From an uncultured Bacillota bacterium (lineage in GTDB: Bacteria; Bacillota; Clostridia; Christensenellales; UBA1242), in NCBI GenBank assembly GCA_900544595.1, contig UQVQ01000010.1:1-12425 (forward strand): a stretch of DNA of 12,425 bases. The letters are read 5' to 3'. Made by a program: the position numbers and the translations under genes. The notes under the pieces were generated by a model. That model was not told the DNA's origin, searched no databases, and worked only from the letters and a program-made list of their open reading frames with translations. Of this stretch, positions 1 to 7,486 are shown piece by piece; the first letter of the stretch is position 1; each line of letters opens with the position of its first letter.

Positions 1-27
1 AAAAAACTTGGGTTAGTTCCCAAGTTT
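1..27 (-). terminator. Rho-independent terminator of the tRNA-Asn gene
   Basis: On the minus strand a 9-bp stem (AAACTTGGG / CCCAAGTTT, arms at 19-27 and 4-12) encloses a 6-nt loop and runs into at least six T residues at the window edge. It starts 5 nt after the CCA end of the tRNA-Asn gene, so it should end that transcript. The stem is symmetric enough to work in the other direction too, but no plus-strand gene is seen here. Confidence 0.85.
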
Positions 28-31
28 GTTT

Positions 32-106
32 TGGCGCCTCCTGTAAGATTCGAACTTACGACCTATCGGTTAACAGCCGAGTGCTCCACCGCTGAGCTAA
101 GGAGGC
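32..106 (-). tRNA. tRNA-Asn (anticodon GTT)
   Basis: The minus strand folds as a complete cloverleaf. The acceptor stem is GCCTCCT / AGGAGGC (7 bp), the D stem GCTC / GAGC, and the T stem GTAAG / CTTAC with a TTCGAAT loop. The anticodon loop CTGTTAA places GTT at positions 34-36, which decodes AAC and AAU as asparagine. The discriminator base is G and CCA is encoded in the DNA. The top pair of the anticodon stem (C27-T43) is unpaired, and no other defect is seen. The gene has its own promoter and terminator and lies downstream of the hisS-gltX-mpg operon on the same strand. Confidence 0.97.
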
Positions 107-126
107 ATCTTTTAAATGCAGTTTGT

Positions 127-155
127 ATTTTAGTATATAACAAATCTTTTGTCAA
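127..155 (-). promoter_or_regulatory. Sigma-A-type promoter of tRNA-Asn
   Basis: A consensus -35 TTGACA (150-155) and a -10 TAAAAT (127-132) are separated by exactly 17 bp on the minus strand. Transcription should begin near 120, about 14 nt before the mature tRNA 5' end at 106. That fits a short leader removed by RNase P. The -35 box sits inside the loop of the inverted repeat at 142-172. Confidence 0.85.
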
Positions 156-172
156 GCATTTTTAAAAGATTT
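142..172. repeat. Inverted repeat after mpg, overlapping the tRNA-Asn promoter
   Basis: The arms at 142-150 (AAATCTTTT) and 164-172 (AAAAGATTT) are perfect 9-bp complements with a 13-nt spacer. The repeat begins 6 bp past the mpg stop codon, so it may act as a weak terminator for the hisS-gltX-mpg operon. On the minus strand no proper T tract follows it, so termination would be inefficient and some transcripts may continue into tRNA-Asn. The -35 hexamer of the tRNA promoter overlaps one arm and the loop. Confidence 0.5.
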
Positions 173-177
173 TTTGT

Positions 178-681
178 TTAAATTCGAAAACGCCAAAGTT
201 TTTCTTGATCTTCTTGTCTTGCATAGCCAATTCCAACGCGAGGAAGTTTTTCAATTTGTTTTGGCTCTTCCCCGTCTTCAATCCAAATTTCATTTTCAAG
301 AAGAGATTTGCCGTTAAAAGTTCGGTCAATTCCAAGTTCTTTCGTAACTTTTCCAGGTCCATTTAAACCTTCAACAGAACGAATTAACACTGCTTGCGGG
401 TCATTTCCCTCGCCTGAAACTATATTTAGCAAATTGTGGATTCCATAGCAAAGGTAGACATAACAAACTCCGCCCTTTTGAAACATAACAGAGTTTCGAT
501 TTGTCTTTCCTTTATAGGCGTGGCTTGCGGAATCGGTTTTGCCAAGATAGGCTTCAGTTTCGGTTATTTTTGCTTTAAAAATATCTTCACCCTTTTTAAG
601 GCAAAGATATTTTCCAAGCAGTTTTTGCGCTAAAACAACTGCGTTTTGCGTATAAAAATTGATATTTTCAACTTTTTTCAT
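178..681 (-). CDS. mpg: 3-methyladenine DNA glycosylase (AAG/MPG family)
   Basis: This 167-residue protein is a DNA base-excision repair enzyme that removes alkylated purines such as 3-methyladenine, leaving an abasic site. The AAG/MPG fold is recognised by TETEAYLG (residues 40-47), whose Glu43 and Tyr45 match the family's catalytic glutamate and base-stacking tyrosine. SASHAY (His54), YVYLCYGIHNLLNIVS (about 74-89, Asn86) and the NGPGKVTKELGI segment (107-118) also match. It is somewhat shorter than the usual roughly 190-200 residues but looks intact from start to stop. Its ATG overlaps the gltX stop in an ATGA arrangement with no Shine-Dalgarno of its own, so translation is probably coupled to gltX. 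It is the last gene of the hisS-gltX-mpg operon. Family assignment is confident; substrate range is inferred from the family. Confidence 0.93.
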   Translation of the reverse strand: MKKVENINFYTQNAVVLAQKLLGKYLCLKKGEDIFKAKITETEAYLGKTDSASHAYKGKTNRNSVMFQKGGVCYVYLCYGIHNLLNIVSGEGNDPQAVLIRSVEGLNGPGKVTKELGIDRTFNGKSLLENEIWIEDGEEPKQIEKLPRVGIGYARQEDQEKLWRFRI

Positions 682-2336
682 AATTTTTTTGCAAATTCTT
701 GAAGGCGAACTTCGGTCTTATCTTGTCCAAGAATTGAAATTATTTCGAATAAATCTGGTGAATTTTTTCTTCCAGTTAAAGCAACGCGAATAAACTCACA
801 AACTTGCGCAACATTTCCTTTAAAGTTTTCTGGGTTTGCCTTATATGCTTTATTATCCGTTGCATAGCCAAGAGAAGAAGCAAGTTCTTTTATTTTTGCA
901 AACCAAACATCTTTTTCATCTTTGGCGGATACAATTTTTGCATAAGCTGAAACAACTTCTTTTGCTTTCTTAAAATTTTGAGGGTCAATTTCAAAGTCTG
1001 CTATGTTTGAATGCTTAAAATATGGGTCGAACATATATGAAAAAACTTGTTTGATTTCGCCAAAAGCAGCAATATCTTTTCTTGGTTTTGGCGTGTAACG
1101 GTCAATTCCCAAAACTTTAATAACATAATCCTTATTTGTTTCCAAATATTTTGCAAACTCTTCGTCGTAATCTTTTGCCCATTCAACCGCTTTTTCAAAC
1201 ACTTCTTCGGCTGTCATTTTTGCAATAATATTTTTTGAAATATCGTTAAATTTTGCCATATCCAAAACAGGAGAAACAGCTGTTATATCGTTGATTCCAA
1301 ACTTAAAATCCGTCCAAGGAAGGTCTGGATTTTTTGCGCGCCATGGCTCAAAAGAAGACGAAATAAGGTTCAAAAGATATTCAAAAACGGCTTGAATTGG
1401 ATAGCCTTTTTCAAAATAGAAACGCATATCAGCTTCTGGATCATAGCGCTTTGAAATTTTGCGTTTGTTCCCGTTTTCTGGAATTTTGCAAATTAAAGGG
1501 TTATGGCAATATTTGAATCTGTTGAATCCAAGCGCGTCGATAACTTCCAAATGAACTGGAGTTGAAGAAATATACTCTTCCCCGCGAACAATTGTTGTTA
1601 CTCCCATCAAATGGTCGTCAATTATATGTGCAAAAAGATATGGAGGAATTCCGTCTTGCTTAATTAAAATAACATCTTTTGCGTTTGCCGCCGCCTCAAT
1701 TTCGCCCTTAATTAAATCAAGGAACTTAATTCTTTCTTTCCCTGTTCCGTTTGTTTTAAAACGAATTGCAAATTTTTCGCCATTTTTAATTTTATCTTCA
1801 ATTTCCTGCAAAGTTAAACTGCGGCAAGGATCATATTCAAATTCGTCGTTGACGGCAAATTTTTCTTCTCTTTCCTTAAAAATTTCCTCTTTCCCGTCTT
1901 TTGCACGACAAAAACACGGAAATGCTTTTCCTTTCCTAACAAGGTCCTTTGCATAGGAAACATAAATGTCCTTTCGAAGAGTTTGGATGTATGGGCCATA
2001 ATTCCCAACAGGCTCCTGCCCTTTTTCTTGATATTCATCTGGAAAAATTCCAAATTTATCCATAACTTGTTTAATAACTTCAAATGCATTTTCTTTTTCG
2101 CGCTTGGCATCGGTGTCTTCAAGGCGTTTTATGAAAATTCCGTTTGAGTTTTTTGCAAGGTTATATGAAATAAACATTTGAAAAAAGTTTCCAAGATGCA
2201 TAAACCCCGTTGGGCTTGGCGCATATCTTGTAACTTCTTGTGTTTTAACCAAATTTCTTCTTGGAAATTTGTTTTCCCAATAGGAAACATCTTTTGCGTC
2301 TGGGAAAAGTAAATTTGCAAGTTTTTGATTATCCAT
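678..2336 (-). CDS. gltX: Glutamyl-tRNA synthetase (class I)
   Basis: The enzyme (552 residues) charges tRNA-Glu with glutamate using ATP in the cytoplasm. The class I signatures are present: the HIGH-type motif in YAPSPTGFMHLGN (HLGN at 47-50) and the KMSKS-type motif KISKR (293-297). The C-terminal segment VALTGRKNSPDLFEIISILG is typical of GluRS anticodon-binding domains. At about 550 residues it resembles the longer GluRS type seen in Clostridia. An in-frame ATG 63 nt further upstream would add 21 residues, but it lies deep inside hisS. I chose the ATG at 2334-2336 because AAGGAAAG precedes it and the protein then begins MDNQKLANLLFP, a usual start for this type. The gene overlaps the end of hisS by 8 nt and the start of mpg by 2 nt, so the three genes are surely cotranscribed. 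Whether it also mischarges tRNA-Gln, as in organisms that use GatCAB, cannot be told from sequence. Confidence 0.95.
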   Translation of the reverse strand: MDNQKLANLLFPDAKDVSYWENKFPRRNLVKTQEVTRYAPSPTGFMHLGNFFQMFISYNLAKNSNGIFIKRLEDTDAKREKENAFEVIKQVMDKFGIFPDEYQEKGQEPVGNYGPYIQTLRKDIYVSYAKDLVRKGKAFPCFCRAKDGKEEIFKEREEKFAVNDEFEYDPCRSLTLQEIEDKIKNGEKFAIRFKTNGTGKERIKFLDLIKGEIEAAANAKDVILIKQDGIPPYLFAHIIDDHLMGVTTIVRGEEYISSTPVHLEVIDALGFNRFKYCHNPLICKIPENGNKRKISKRYDPEADMRFYFEKGYPIQAVFEYLLNLISSSFEPWRAKNPDLPWTDFKFGINDITAVSPVLDMAKFNDISKNIIAKMTAEEVFEKAVEWAKDYDEEFAKYLETNKDYVIKVLGIDRYTPKPRKDIAAFGEIKQVFSYMFDPYFKHSNIADFEIDPQNFKKAKEVVSAYAKIVSAKDEKDVWFAKIKELASSLGYATDNKAYKANPENFKGNVAQVCEFIRVALTGRKNSPDLFEIISILGQDKTEVRLQEFAKKL

Positions 2337-3621
2337 TTTTTCTTTCCTTAATAATAAGTTTTGCCGCTTCCAAAATTGAAAGAGAAACTTGCGTTCCATC
2401 TTTCATATTTTTAAGCGCAATTTTGTTTTCTTTAATTTCATCCTCGCCAATTATCGCAACAAAAGGAATTTTAAGCGAGTTTGCTTGTTCAAGAGCTTTT
2501 TTAAGTTTTTTGTTTTTATAGTCAACAATAACATTAACCCCTTCTTTTCGAAGAGCCGAGGCAATTTCCAAAATCTTCGAGTTAAGATCGAAAGCATAAA
2601 TAAGCAGATCAACTCTATTAAATTCTGGCTGTTTTTCTTCCAATAAAACATAAATTGGTTCAATTCCAAAACTCATTCCAAGCGCTGGATATTCCAAGCC
2701 GTTGTCGATGAATTTTCCAATTATTTTGTCATATCTTCCGCCGCCGCCAAGGCTTGACTTAACTTTTCCAGTTTTATCGAAAATTTCCCAAACTGTTCCC
2801 GTGTAAATTTCAAGTCCACGAGCAAGAGTTGACGAGAAAACACAATCTTTAAGATTAAGTTCGCTAATAAGTTTTTGAACTTCTTGAACTTCGAAAATTC
2901 CCTCTTTAAGAAGATTTGAAGTTGCAACTTTTTCAACTTCATTTAAAGGAAGGGAAAGAAGACTGAAAAGTTTTTGAGCCGATTCTTTTGAGCACCCAAG
3001 TTCCAAAAGTTCTTTTTCAACTTCCTTTTCGCCAACTTTTTCAAGTTTATCAAGCGCAAGAATTGATTTCGAAGTTATCTCTGTTGAAATTCCCGATTCT
3101 TCAATAAGCCCCGAAAGATATTTTCTGTTGTTCCATTTAACTTCAACATCAAGCCCAAGAGCATTATATCCTTCCAAAGCCATTTGGAAAAACTCAACTT
3201 CAATAAATCTTCCCTCAATGCCGCAAACATCAACATCGCATTGATAGAATTCGCGCATTCTTCCAAGTTTAACAGGCCCGTTTCTAAAAACTTTTCCAAT
3301 TTCGTAACGCCTAAATGGCAAAGAGATGTTTTGGTTTGCCGCAATTGTTTTCGAGAAAGGAACCGTTAAGTCATATCTAAGCCCCAAATCTCTTTCGCCT
3401 TGGTCTTTAAGACGATAGACCTCTTTCAAAATTTCTGCCCCGCCGGCATATTTTGACGAAAGAAGTTCGAATGGGCAAAGAATTGCCGTGTCGAGAGGCA
3501 AGAACCCATATTTTTCAAAAACACCTTTAAGCGTTGAAAAAATTTGTTCCCTAAGGATTTGTTCTTTTGGCAAGTAGTCAACTGTGCCTTTCAAATTTTG
3601 TAGTTTTAAATCGTTTTTCAT
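2329..3621 (-). CDS. hisS: Histidyl-tRNA synthetase (class II)
   Basis: This 430-residue homodimeric class II synthetase attaches histidine to tRNA-His. Motif 2 lies at about 103-130 (FRRYEIGKVFRNGPVKLGRMREFYQCDVD). The histidine-specific signatures are ARGLEIYTGTVWE (267-279, with the catalytic Arg268) and LGGGGRYD (291-298). Motif 3 is ALGMSFGIEPI near 313-323. The C-terminal part from about 330 is the anticodon-binding domain, with LLIYAFD and the VNVIVDYKNKKLKKALEQA helix region. Only one Met start is plausible (3619-3621) and the protein begins in the normal family position. No Shine-Dalgarno precedes it, and the promoter lies so close that the mRNA appears leaderless. It is the first gene of hisS-gltX-mpg. 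In many Bacillota hisS is paired with aspS; here gltX takes that place. Confidence 0.96.
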   Translation of the reverse strand: MKNDLKLQNLKGTVDYLPKEQILREQIFSTLKGVFEKYGFLPLDTAILCPFELLSSKYAGGAEILKEVYRLKDQGERDLGLRYDLTVPFSKTIAANQNISLPFRRYEIGKVFRNGPVKLGRMREFYQCDVDVCGIEGRFIEVEFFQMALEGYNALGLDVEVKWNNRKYLSGLIEESGISTEITSKSILALDKLEKVGEKEVEKELLELGCSKESAQKLFSLLSLPLNEVEKVATSNLLKEGIFEVQEVQKLISELNLKDCVFSSTLARGLEIYTGTVWEIFDKTGKVKSSLGGGGRYDKIIGKFIDNGLEYPALGMSFGIEPIYVLLEEKQPEFNRVDLLIYAFDLNSKILEIASALRKEGVNVIVDYKNKKLKKALEQANSLKIPFVAIIGEDEIKENKIALKNMKDGTQVSLSILEAAKLIIKERKNG

Positions 3622-3628
3622 AATTTAT

Positions 3629-3658
3629 ATATTATCACTTAACTGCGCACACTGTCAA
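3629..3658 (-). promoter_or_regulatory. Promoter of the hisS-gltX-mpg operon (leaderless mRNA likely)
   Basis: The -35 TTGACA (3653-3658) is a perfect consensus. The -10 can be read as GATAAT (3631-3636, 16-bp spacer) or TAATAT (3629-3634, 18-bp spacer). With either reading, transcription is expected only about 1-3 nt before the hisS ATG at 3621. There is thus no room for a ribosome-binding site, and none is visible. There is also no room for a T-box leader, which often controls hisS in Bacillota. Confidence 0.75.
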
Positions 3659-3681
3659 ACTTTAATTTATTTTTAAGACAC

Positions 3682-3706
3682 AAAAAAAGATGGGAACCCC
3701 ACCTTT
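3682..3706 (-). terminator. Terminator of the zinc-ribbon protein gene
   Basis: On the minus strand AAAGGTGGG and CCCATCTTT form a 9-bp stem (one G-T pair) around a 3-nt loop, followed directly by a T run (plus-strand A tract from 3682). It lies 10 bp past the stop codon of the zinc-ribbon gene and just before the hisS promoter, so it separates the two transcription units. Confidence 0.9.
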
Positions 3707-3716
3707 AATTTTTGTT

Positions 3717-4415
3717 TTATTGTGAAATAATTATTCTGTGGCAATTGTCACATTCCATATATCCGTTTGTTTTAACCTTTTCAATTTCCGCCGCCGAAAG
3801 TTCCATTCTGCATCCGCCGCAAGATTTATCGTTTAATCTAACAAACGCTGGGAAGAGTTTGTCCGCGCGAAGTTGCTTATATTTTGCAAGAAGTTTTGGT
3901 TCAATTCCCCCTTCAAGTTTTGCAAGTTCTGCTTTGATTGTTTTAATTTCTGGCTCTTTTTGTTTAAAAAGGGCATCATAAATTTGTTTATGCTCGCCAT
4001 ACTTAGCGCGCGCTGCTCCATATTGTTTTTTTGTTTTTTCAAACTCATTAAGAGTTATGTTAAGATTTTCCGCAGCCGAAAAAAGTTTCTTTTCCAAGAT
4101 ATTCATATTGTTTAAAATTGCATTGCAAGCTTCCGAAATGCTTTCCAAATCTTTTTGGGAAAGAGCTTCAAGGTCTTTTGAAACAAATTTCTCAATTTGC
4201 GCAACATTCTCATTGTATGCTTTTTGAAGAGCCTCAAAATCTTTTGAAAGAGCGCCCGCATGGTTTTCAAGTTGAGCCGATCTTTCTTGCGCTTTTTTAA
4301 CAACGCTAATCATTTCCGAAGAAATTTTTCTGCTTTGATGAGAATTAAGTTCTCTTTCAATTTTAATGAGTTCCCCGTCTTTTTTTTGATATTCCAAAAC
4401 ATTTTTAAAGTCCAT
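3717..4415 (-). CDS. Coiled-coil protein with C-terminal C4 zinc ribbon (DUF164 type)
   Basis: The product has 232 residues. Residues 1 to about 185 are rich in Glu, Lys, Gln and Ala in heptad-like patterns and should form long antiparallel coiled-coil helices. The C-terminus holds a four-cysteine zinc ribbon: Cys199-x2-Cys202 in CGGCRMEL and Cys222-x2-Cys225 in CDNCHR. This layout matches the DUF164 / zf-RING_7 family, which is widespread in bacteria. The chlamydial member CdsZ (CT398) is a scaffold protein, but no function is settled for Bacillota members, so no gene symbol is given. A longer reading frame begins 19 codons upstream; I chose the ATG at 4413-4415 because AAGGGG precedes it and the upstream extension would overlap the -10 box. 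The gene is monocistronic with its own promoter and terminator. It has no signal peptide or membrane segment, so it is cytoplasmic. Confidence 0.88.
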   Translation of the reverse strand: MDFKNVLEYQKKDGELIKIERELNSHQSRKISSEMISVVKKAQERSAQLENHAGALSKDFEALQKAYNENVAQIEKFVSKDLEALSQKDLESISEACNAILNNMNILEKKLFSAAENLNITLNEFEKTKKQYGAARAKYGEHKQIYDALFKQKEPEIKTIKAELAKLEGGIEPKLLAKYKQLRADKLFPAFVRLNDKSCGGCRMELSAAEIEKVKTNGYMECDNCHRIIISQ

Positions 4416-4442
4416 TCTTTGTTGTCCCCTTTTATATCTCCC

Positions 4443-4472
4443 ATTATACAATAAAACCCTCAAAAAGAGCAA
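4443..4472 (-). promoter_or_regulatory. Promoter of the zinc-ribbon protein gene
   Basis: A perfect -10 TATAAT (4443-4448) lies 18 bp from a moderate -35 TTGCTC (4467-4472) on the minus strand. The expected start near 4436 leaves a leader of about 21 nt containing the AAGGGG ribosome-binding site before the ATG at 4415. Confidence 0.8.
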
Positions 4473-4528
4473 GTTCTTTTTTAAAACTTTTTTCTTTCAT
4501 CAATTTCTTCATTTTTGTTTTAATTTAA

Positions 4529-4564
4529 CAAAAAAATCAACCGAGGGTTAATGGTTGATTTTTT
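4529..4564 (-). terminator. Terminator of the dnaG-rpoD operon
   Basis: A perfect 12-bp stem (arms 4553-4564 and 4531-4542, core AAATCAACC / GGTTGATTT) has a 10-nt loop. On the minus strand it ends in seven T residues. It begins 11 bp past the rpoD stop codon. Confidence 0.92.
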
Positions 4565-4575
4565 ATCATTTCAAA

Positions 4576-5631
4576 CTATGAGCGATAGTCAACAAGTTTT
4601 TTTGAGCGATTTGGGTGGCGAAGTTTGCGAAGGGCTTTTGCCTCAATTTGACGAATACGTTCACGCGTTACGTTAAATTCTTTTCCAACTTCTTCCAAAG
4701 TTCTTGGGTGGGAATTATCAAGGCCATAACGCATACGAATAACTTTTTGTTCGCGTGGGGTTAAGGTTTCAATTACGGAAAGAAGTTGTTCGCGAAGAAG
4801 TTTTTGAGCAGCGGCTTCCAAAGGAGATTGAGCGGTTTCATCTTCAATGAAGTCGCTTATCTTGCTGTCCTCCTCGTCGCCAATTGTTGTTTCAAGAGAA
4901 ATTGGGTCCATTGCAATTCTTTGAATTTCCATAACTCTTTCTTCGGAAACGCCCATTGCGGCTGCAATTTCACTTGTTGTTGGGTCGCGACCAAGTTTTT
5001 GAATTAAAGTTCTTGTAACTCTTGTTAATTTATTGATTGTTTCAACCATATGAACAGGAACACGAATTGTTCTTGCTTGGTCGGCAATTGCTCTTGTTAT
5101 TGATTGACGAATCCACCAAGTTGCATATGTTGAAAAACGGAAACCTTTTGTGAAATCAAATTTTTCAACAGCTTTCAAAAGTCCAATATTTCCCTCTTGA
5201 ATTAAATCCAAAAATTGCATATTTGAGCGGGAAACATATCTTTTTGCAATTGAAACAACCAAGCGAAGGTTGGATTCCGAAAGTTTTGCTTTTGCCGCTT
5301 GGTCGCCTTCTGCCATTCTTTTTGCAAGGTCAATTTCTTCGTCGCTTGAAAGAAGAGGAACTTTTCCAATGTCTTTAAGATACATTTTAACAGGGTCGTC
5401 AACATTAACTTGAACAATTATGTCGTCTAAACTTTCTTTGCTTAAATCTTCCTCGCTTGCGCGAATAACACGAATTCCATTCTTCTCAATTTCGTCAACA
5501 AATTCGTTAATGTCGTCGCGGCTTGCGTCATATTTCATAAGACGGAAATAAATGTCTTCCTCGTTAACATTCCCCTTTTTTCGCCCAACTTCCAAAAATC
5601 TGTTAAGTTCAACTTTAAATTTTTCGTCCAT
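4576..5631 (-). CDS. rpoD: RNA polymerase primary sigma factor (RpoD/SigA)
   Basis: The product (351 residues) is the housekeeping sigma-70 factor that directs RNA polymerase to -10/-35 promoters such as those in this window. Regions in order: a short N-terminal region 1.1 (about 1-60); region 1.2 (DDPVKMYLKDIGKVPLLS, about 78-95); region 2 (SNLRLVVSIAKRY, then DLIQEGNIGLLKAVEKFD); the DNA-melting and -10 recognition segment GFRFSTYATWWIRQSITRAI (163-182) with RTIRVPVHM; region 3; and region 4.2 (RTLEEVGKEFNVTRERIRQIEAKALRKLRHP, 310-340), which contacts the -35 box. Length is normal for Bacillota. It starts 8 bp after dnaG, with GGAGAG overlapping the dnaG stop, so the two are cotranscribed in the familiar Bacillota dnaG-rpoD order. 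No truncation or unusual residue is seen. Confidence 0.98.
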   Translation of the reverse strand: MDEKFKVELNRFLEVGRKKGNVNEEDIYFRLMKYDASRDDINEFVDEIEKNGIRVIRASEEDLSKESLDDIIVQVNVDDPVKMYLKDIGKVPLLSSDEEIDLAKRMAEGDQAAKAKLSESNLRLVVSIAKRYVSRSNMQFLDLIQEGNIGLLKAVEKFDFTKGFRFSTYATWWIRQSITRAIADQARTIRVPVHMVETINKLTRVTRTLIQKLGRDPTTSEIAAAMGVSEERVMEIQRIAMDPISLETTIGDEEDSKISDFIEDETAQSPLEAAAQKLLREQLLSVIETLTPREQKVIRMRYGLDNSHPRTLEEVGKEFNVTRERIRQIEAKALRKLRHPNRSKKLVDYRS

Positions 5632-5639
5632 TTTCTCTC

Positions 5640-7388
5640 CTATAATTTTCTTTCGCTAAGTTTTTTAATTATTTCATTAAGTTTTTCGGCAATTTCTTTT
5701 CGCTCATCGTAAGAAGTTGCGGCTTTATATTGCTCGTTTAACATTTGCTGTTTTGTTTTCAAGTTGTTTTCAACAATTTTCCAAACGCACTGGTTAAAGT
5801 ATTCTTTTCCTTCGCCAAACGATTGCAATTCCAAAATCTTTTCAACAATGTCTTTTTCATTTTCATCAAGTTTTTCAAAAAACTCTTCTTTTGAGTTTGT
5901 TTCTTTAACTTTTTTCAAAATTGAAATGTAGATTGGATTTATTAGATATTTTTCAAGGTCAAAATCCAATTTCGAATAGGTTTCGCGGTTAATTATTGCT
6001 TTAAGCGCAAACTTAACTGCTTTAATATTCCCATCTTCAATTGTTCTTAAAACATTTTTCTCTTCGCTTGTTTCAACCATTTTCTTTCCGCTTTGCGCAT
6101 CTCGTCGCAAAATGTCGATTGGAACATTTGAAACTTGACTTATGATTTTAAGATAGACGTCTTTTTCGCTTAATGTTTCAACTGCTTGCAAAATTTCAAA
6201 CGCCTCTTTAAGATATAACGCTTTCCCTTCTGGCTTTGAAACATCAAACTTTTCTTTAAGCAAATCCAACCTATATTCAATTGGAGTTTTTGCGTTGTCT
6301 AAAAGTTTTTGCATTGCATCTTTGCCAAATTCTTTTAAAAATTCGTCTGGGTCTTTCCCTTTTGGAAGGCGCGCAACTTTAACAGTAAAACCTTCTTTTT
6401 CCAAAATTCCAATTGCACGCATTGTTGCTTTTTGTCCCGCCCCGTCGCCATCATAACAAACAACAATGTCGGTTGAAAATCTTTTAAGCTTAGCTGCGTG
6501 TTTTTCTGTGAAAGCTGTTCCAAGCGATGCAACAGCGGTGTTAAACCCGTTGGAATGCATCATAATAACATCAATTTGCCCTTCAACCAAGATTATGTAT
6601 TTAAGCGTTCCGTTTCTCTTTGCTTGTTTCAAAAGGTCAATTGCATAAACGCTTGAACCCTTATCAAAAACAGGAGTTTGCTCTGTGTTTTTATATTTTG
6701 CTTTAAAATCACTTTTTTCAAGAATTCTTCCGCTGTAGGCAATGCATTGTTCATATGAATTCAAAACTGGGAAAATAAGACGCCTTGAAAGTTTGTCGTA
6801 ATATTTTCCGCTTTCTTCGTCTTTTCCCGCAATCCCCGCTTTAACAAGGGTTTCAACTTTAACTCCTTGTTTAACAAGCGAAGGAATTATCATGTTTCCG
6901 TTGGCATAGCCAATATGAAATTTTGTTAAATCACTTTTTTTGAAATTTCGAAGTTTAACATATTCTTGCGCAGGTTTTGCAAAAGGTTCATACAAATTCT
7001 TTTCATATTCTTTCATTGCAAGGTCAAGTGCTTTAAGAATTTCGTCTTTCTCTTGTTTTGCTTTTTCAATTTTTTCGCCATCTTCAACTTCTGGAAGTTT
7101 CATCCCTGCGCGCTCCGCAAGCTTTTCAAGCGCTTCTGGATAGGAAATTGATTCAATTTGCTGAACAAATTTAATAACATCTCCCCCTTCGCCGCAACCA
7201 AAACAATGATAGAATTGATCATCTTCATTTATTGCAAACGACGGAGTTTTTTCGTGATGAAAAGGACAGAGGGCCCAATGAACGTTCCCTCTTTTATTAA
7301 CTTGCAAATATGATGAAATAACTTGAACAATATCTAATTTACTTCTAAGTTCGTTAACCCATTCAGGCGGATAATATCTTTTTTGCAA
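5640..7388 (-). CDS. dnaG: DNA primase (DnaG)
   Basis: DnaG makes the short RNA primers for lagging-strand DNA replication. The N-terminal CHC2 zinc-binding domain is clear: Cys41-x2-His44 (CPFHHEKTPSF) and Cys62-x2-Cys65 (HCFGCGEGGD). The catalytic core with a TOPRIM fold follows, containing LVEG (Glu269), DGDGAG (313-318) and KDPDEF (345-350), which bind the metals. The C-terminal part is helical and should bind the DnaB-type helicase. There is no ATG start. A TTG at 7404-7406 gives 588 residues, but the TTG at 7386-7388 has AGAGGA four bases upstream and gives 582 residues beginning MQKRYYPPEWVNELRSK, so I chose the second. It is the first gene of dnaG-rpoD, preceded by its own promoter. 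Confidence 0.97.
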   Translation of the reverse strand: MQKRYYPPEWVNELRSKLDIVQVISSYLQVNKRGNVHWALCPFHHEKTPSFAINEDDQFYHCFGCGEGGDVIKFVQQIESISYPEALEKLAERAGMKLPEVEDGEKIEKAKQEKDEILKALDLAMKEYEKNLYEPFAKPAQEYVKLRNFKKSDLTKFHIGYANGNMIIPSLVKQGVKVETLVKAGIAGKDEESGKYYDKLSRRLIFPVLNSYEQCIAYSGRILEKSDFKAKYKNTEQTPVFDKGSSVYAIDLLKQAKRNGTLKYIILVEGQIDVIMMHSNGFNTAVASLGTAFTEKHAAKLKRFSTDIVVCYDGDGAGQKATMRAIGILEKEGFTVKVARLPKGKDPDEFLKEFGKDAMQKLLDNAKTPIEYRLDLLKEKFDVSKPEGKALYLKEAFEILQAVETLSEKDVYLKIISQVSNVPIDILRRDAQSGKKMVETSEEKNVLRTIEDGNIKAVKFALKAIINRETYSKLDFDLEKYLINPIYISILKKVKETNSKEEFFEKLDENEKDIVEKILELQSFGEGKEYFNQCVWKIVENNLKTKQQMLNEQYKAATSYDERKEIAEKLNEIIKKLSERKL

Positions 7389-7419
7389 TTTTTCCTCTTG
7401 TAACAATTTTTATGGTTAG

Positions 7420-7448
7420 ATAATATATAAGTTCGACATAAATTTCAA
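7420..7448 (-). promoter_or_regulatory. Promoter of the dnaG-rpoD operon
   Basis: The -35 TTGAAA (7443-7448) and -10 TATTAT (7420-7425) are separated by 17 bp on the minus strand. The start is expected near 7413, giving a leader of about 25 nt before the preferred TTG start of dnaG at 7388. Confidence 0.8.
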
Positions 7449-7465
7449 AAACCCTTTATTTTTTA

Positions 7466-7486
7466 ATAAAAAAGTTTTAAAAACTT
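7466..7486 (-). terminator. Possible weak terminator of trpS
   Basis: On the minus strand AAGTT / AACTT arms (7482-7486 and 7472-7476) flank a short AT-rich loop and lead into a run of six T. The hairpin overlaps the trpS stop codon and has few G-C pairs. Some read-through into dnaG-rpoD is therefore likely. Confidence 0.4.

Noticed and set aside
142..175. Plus-strand terminator reading of the inverted repeat with a T-rich run after 172
   Set aside because: No plus-strand gene or promoter lies to its left in the window, so there is nothing for it to terminate.
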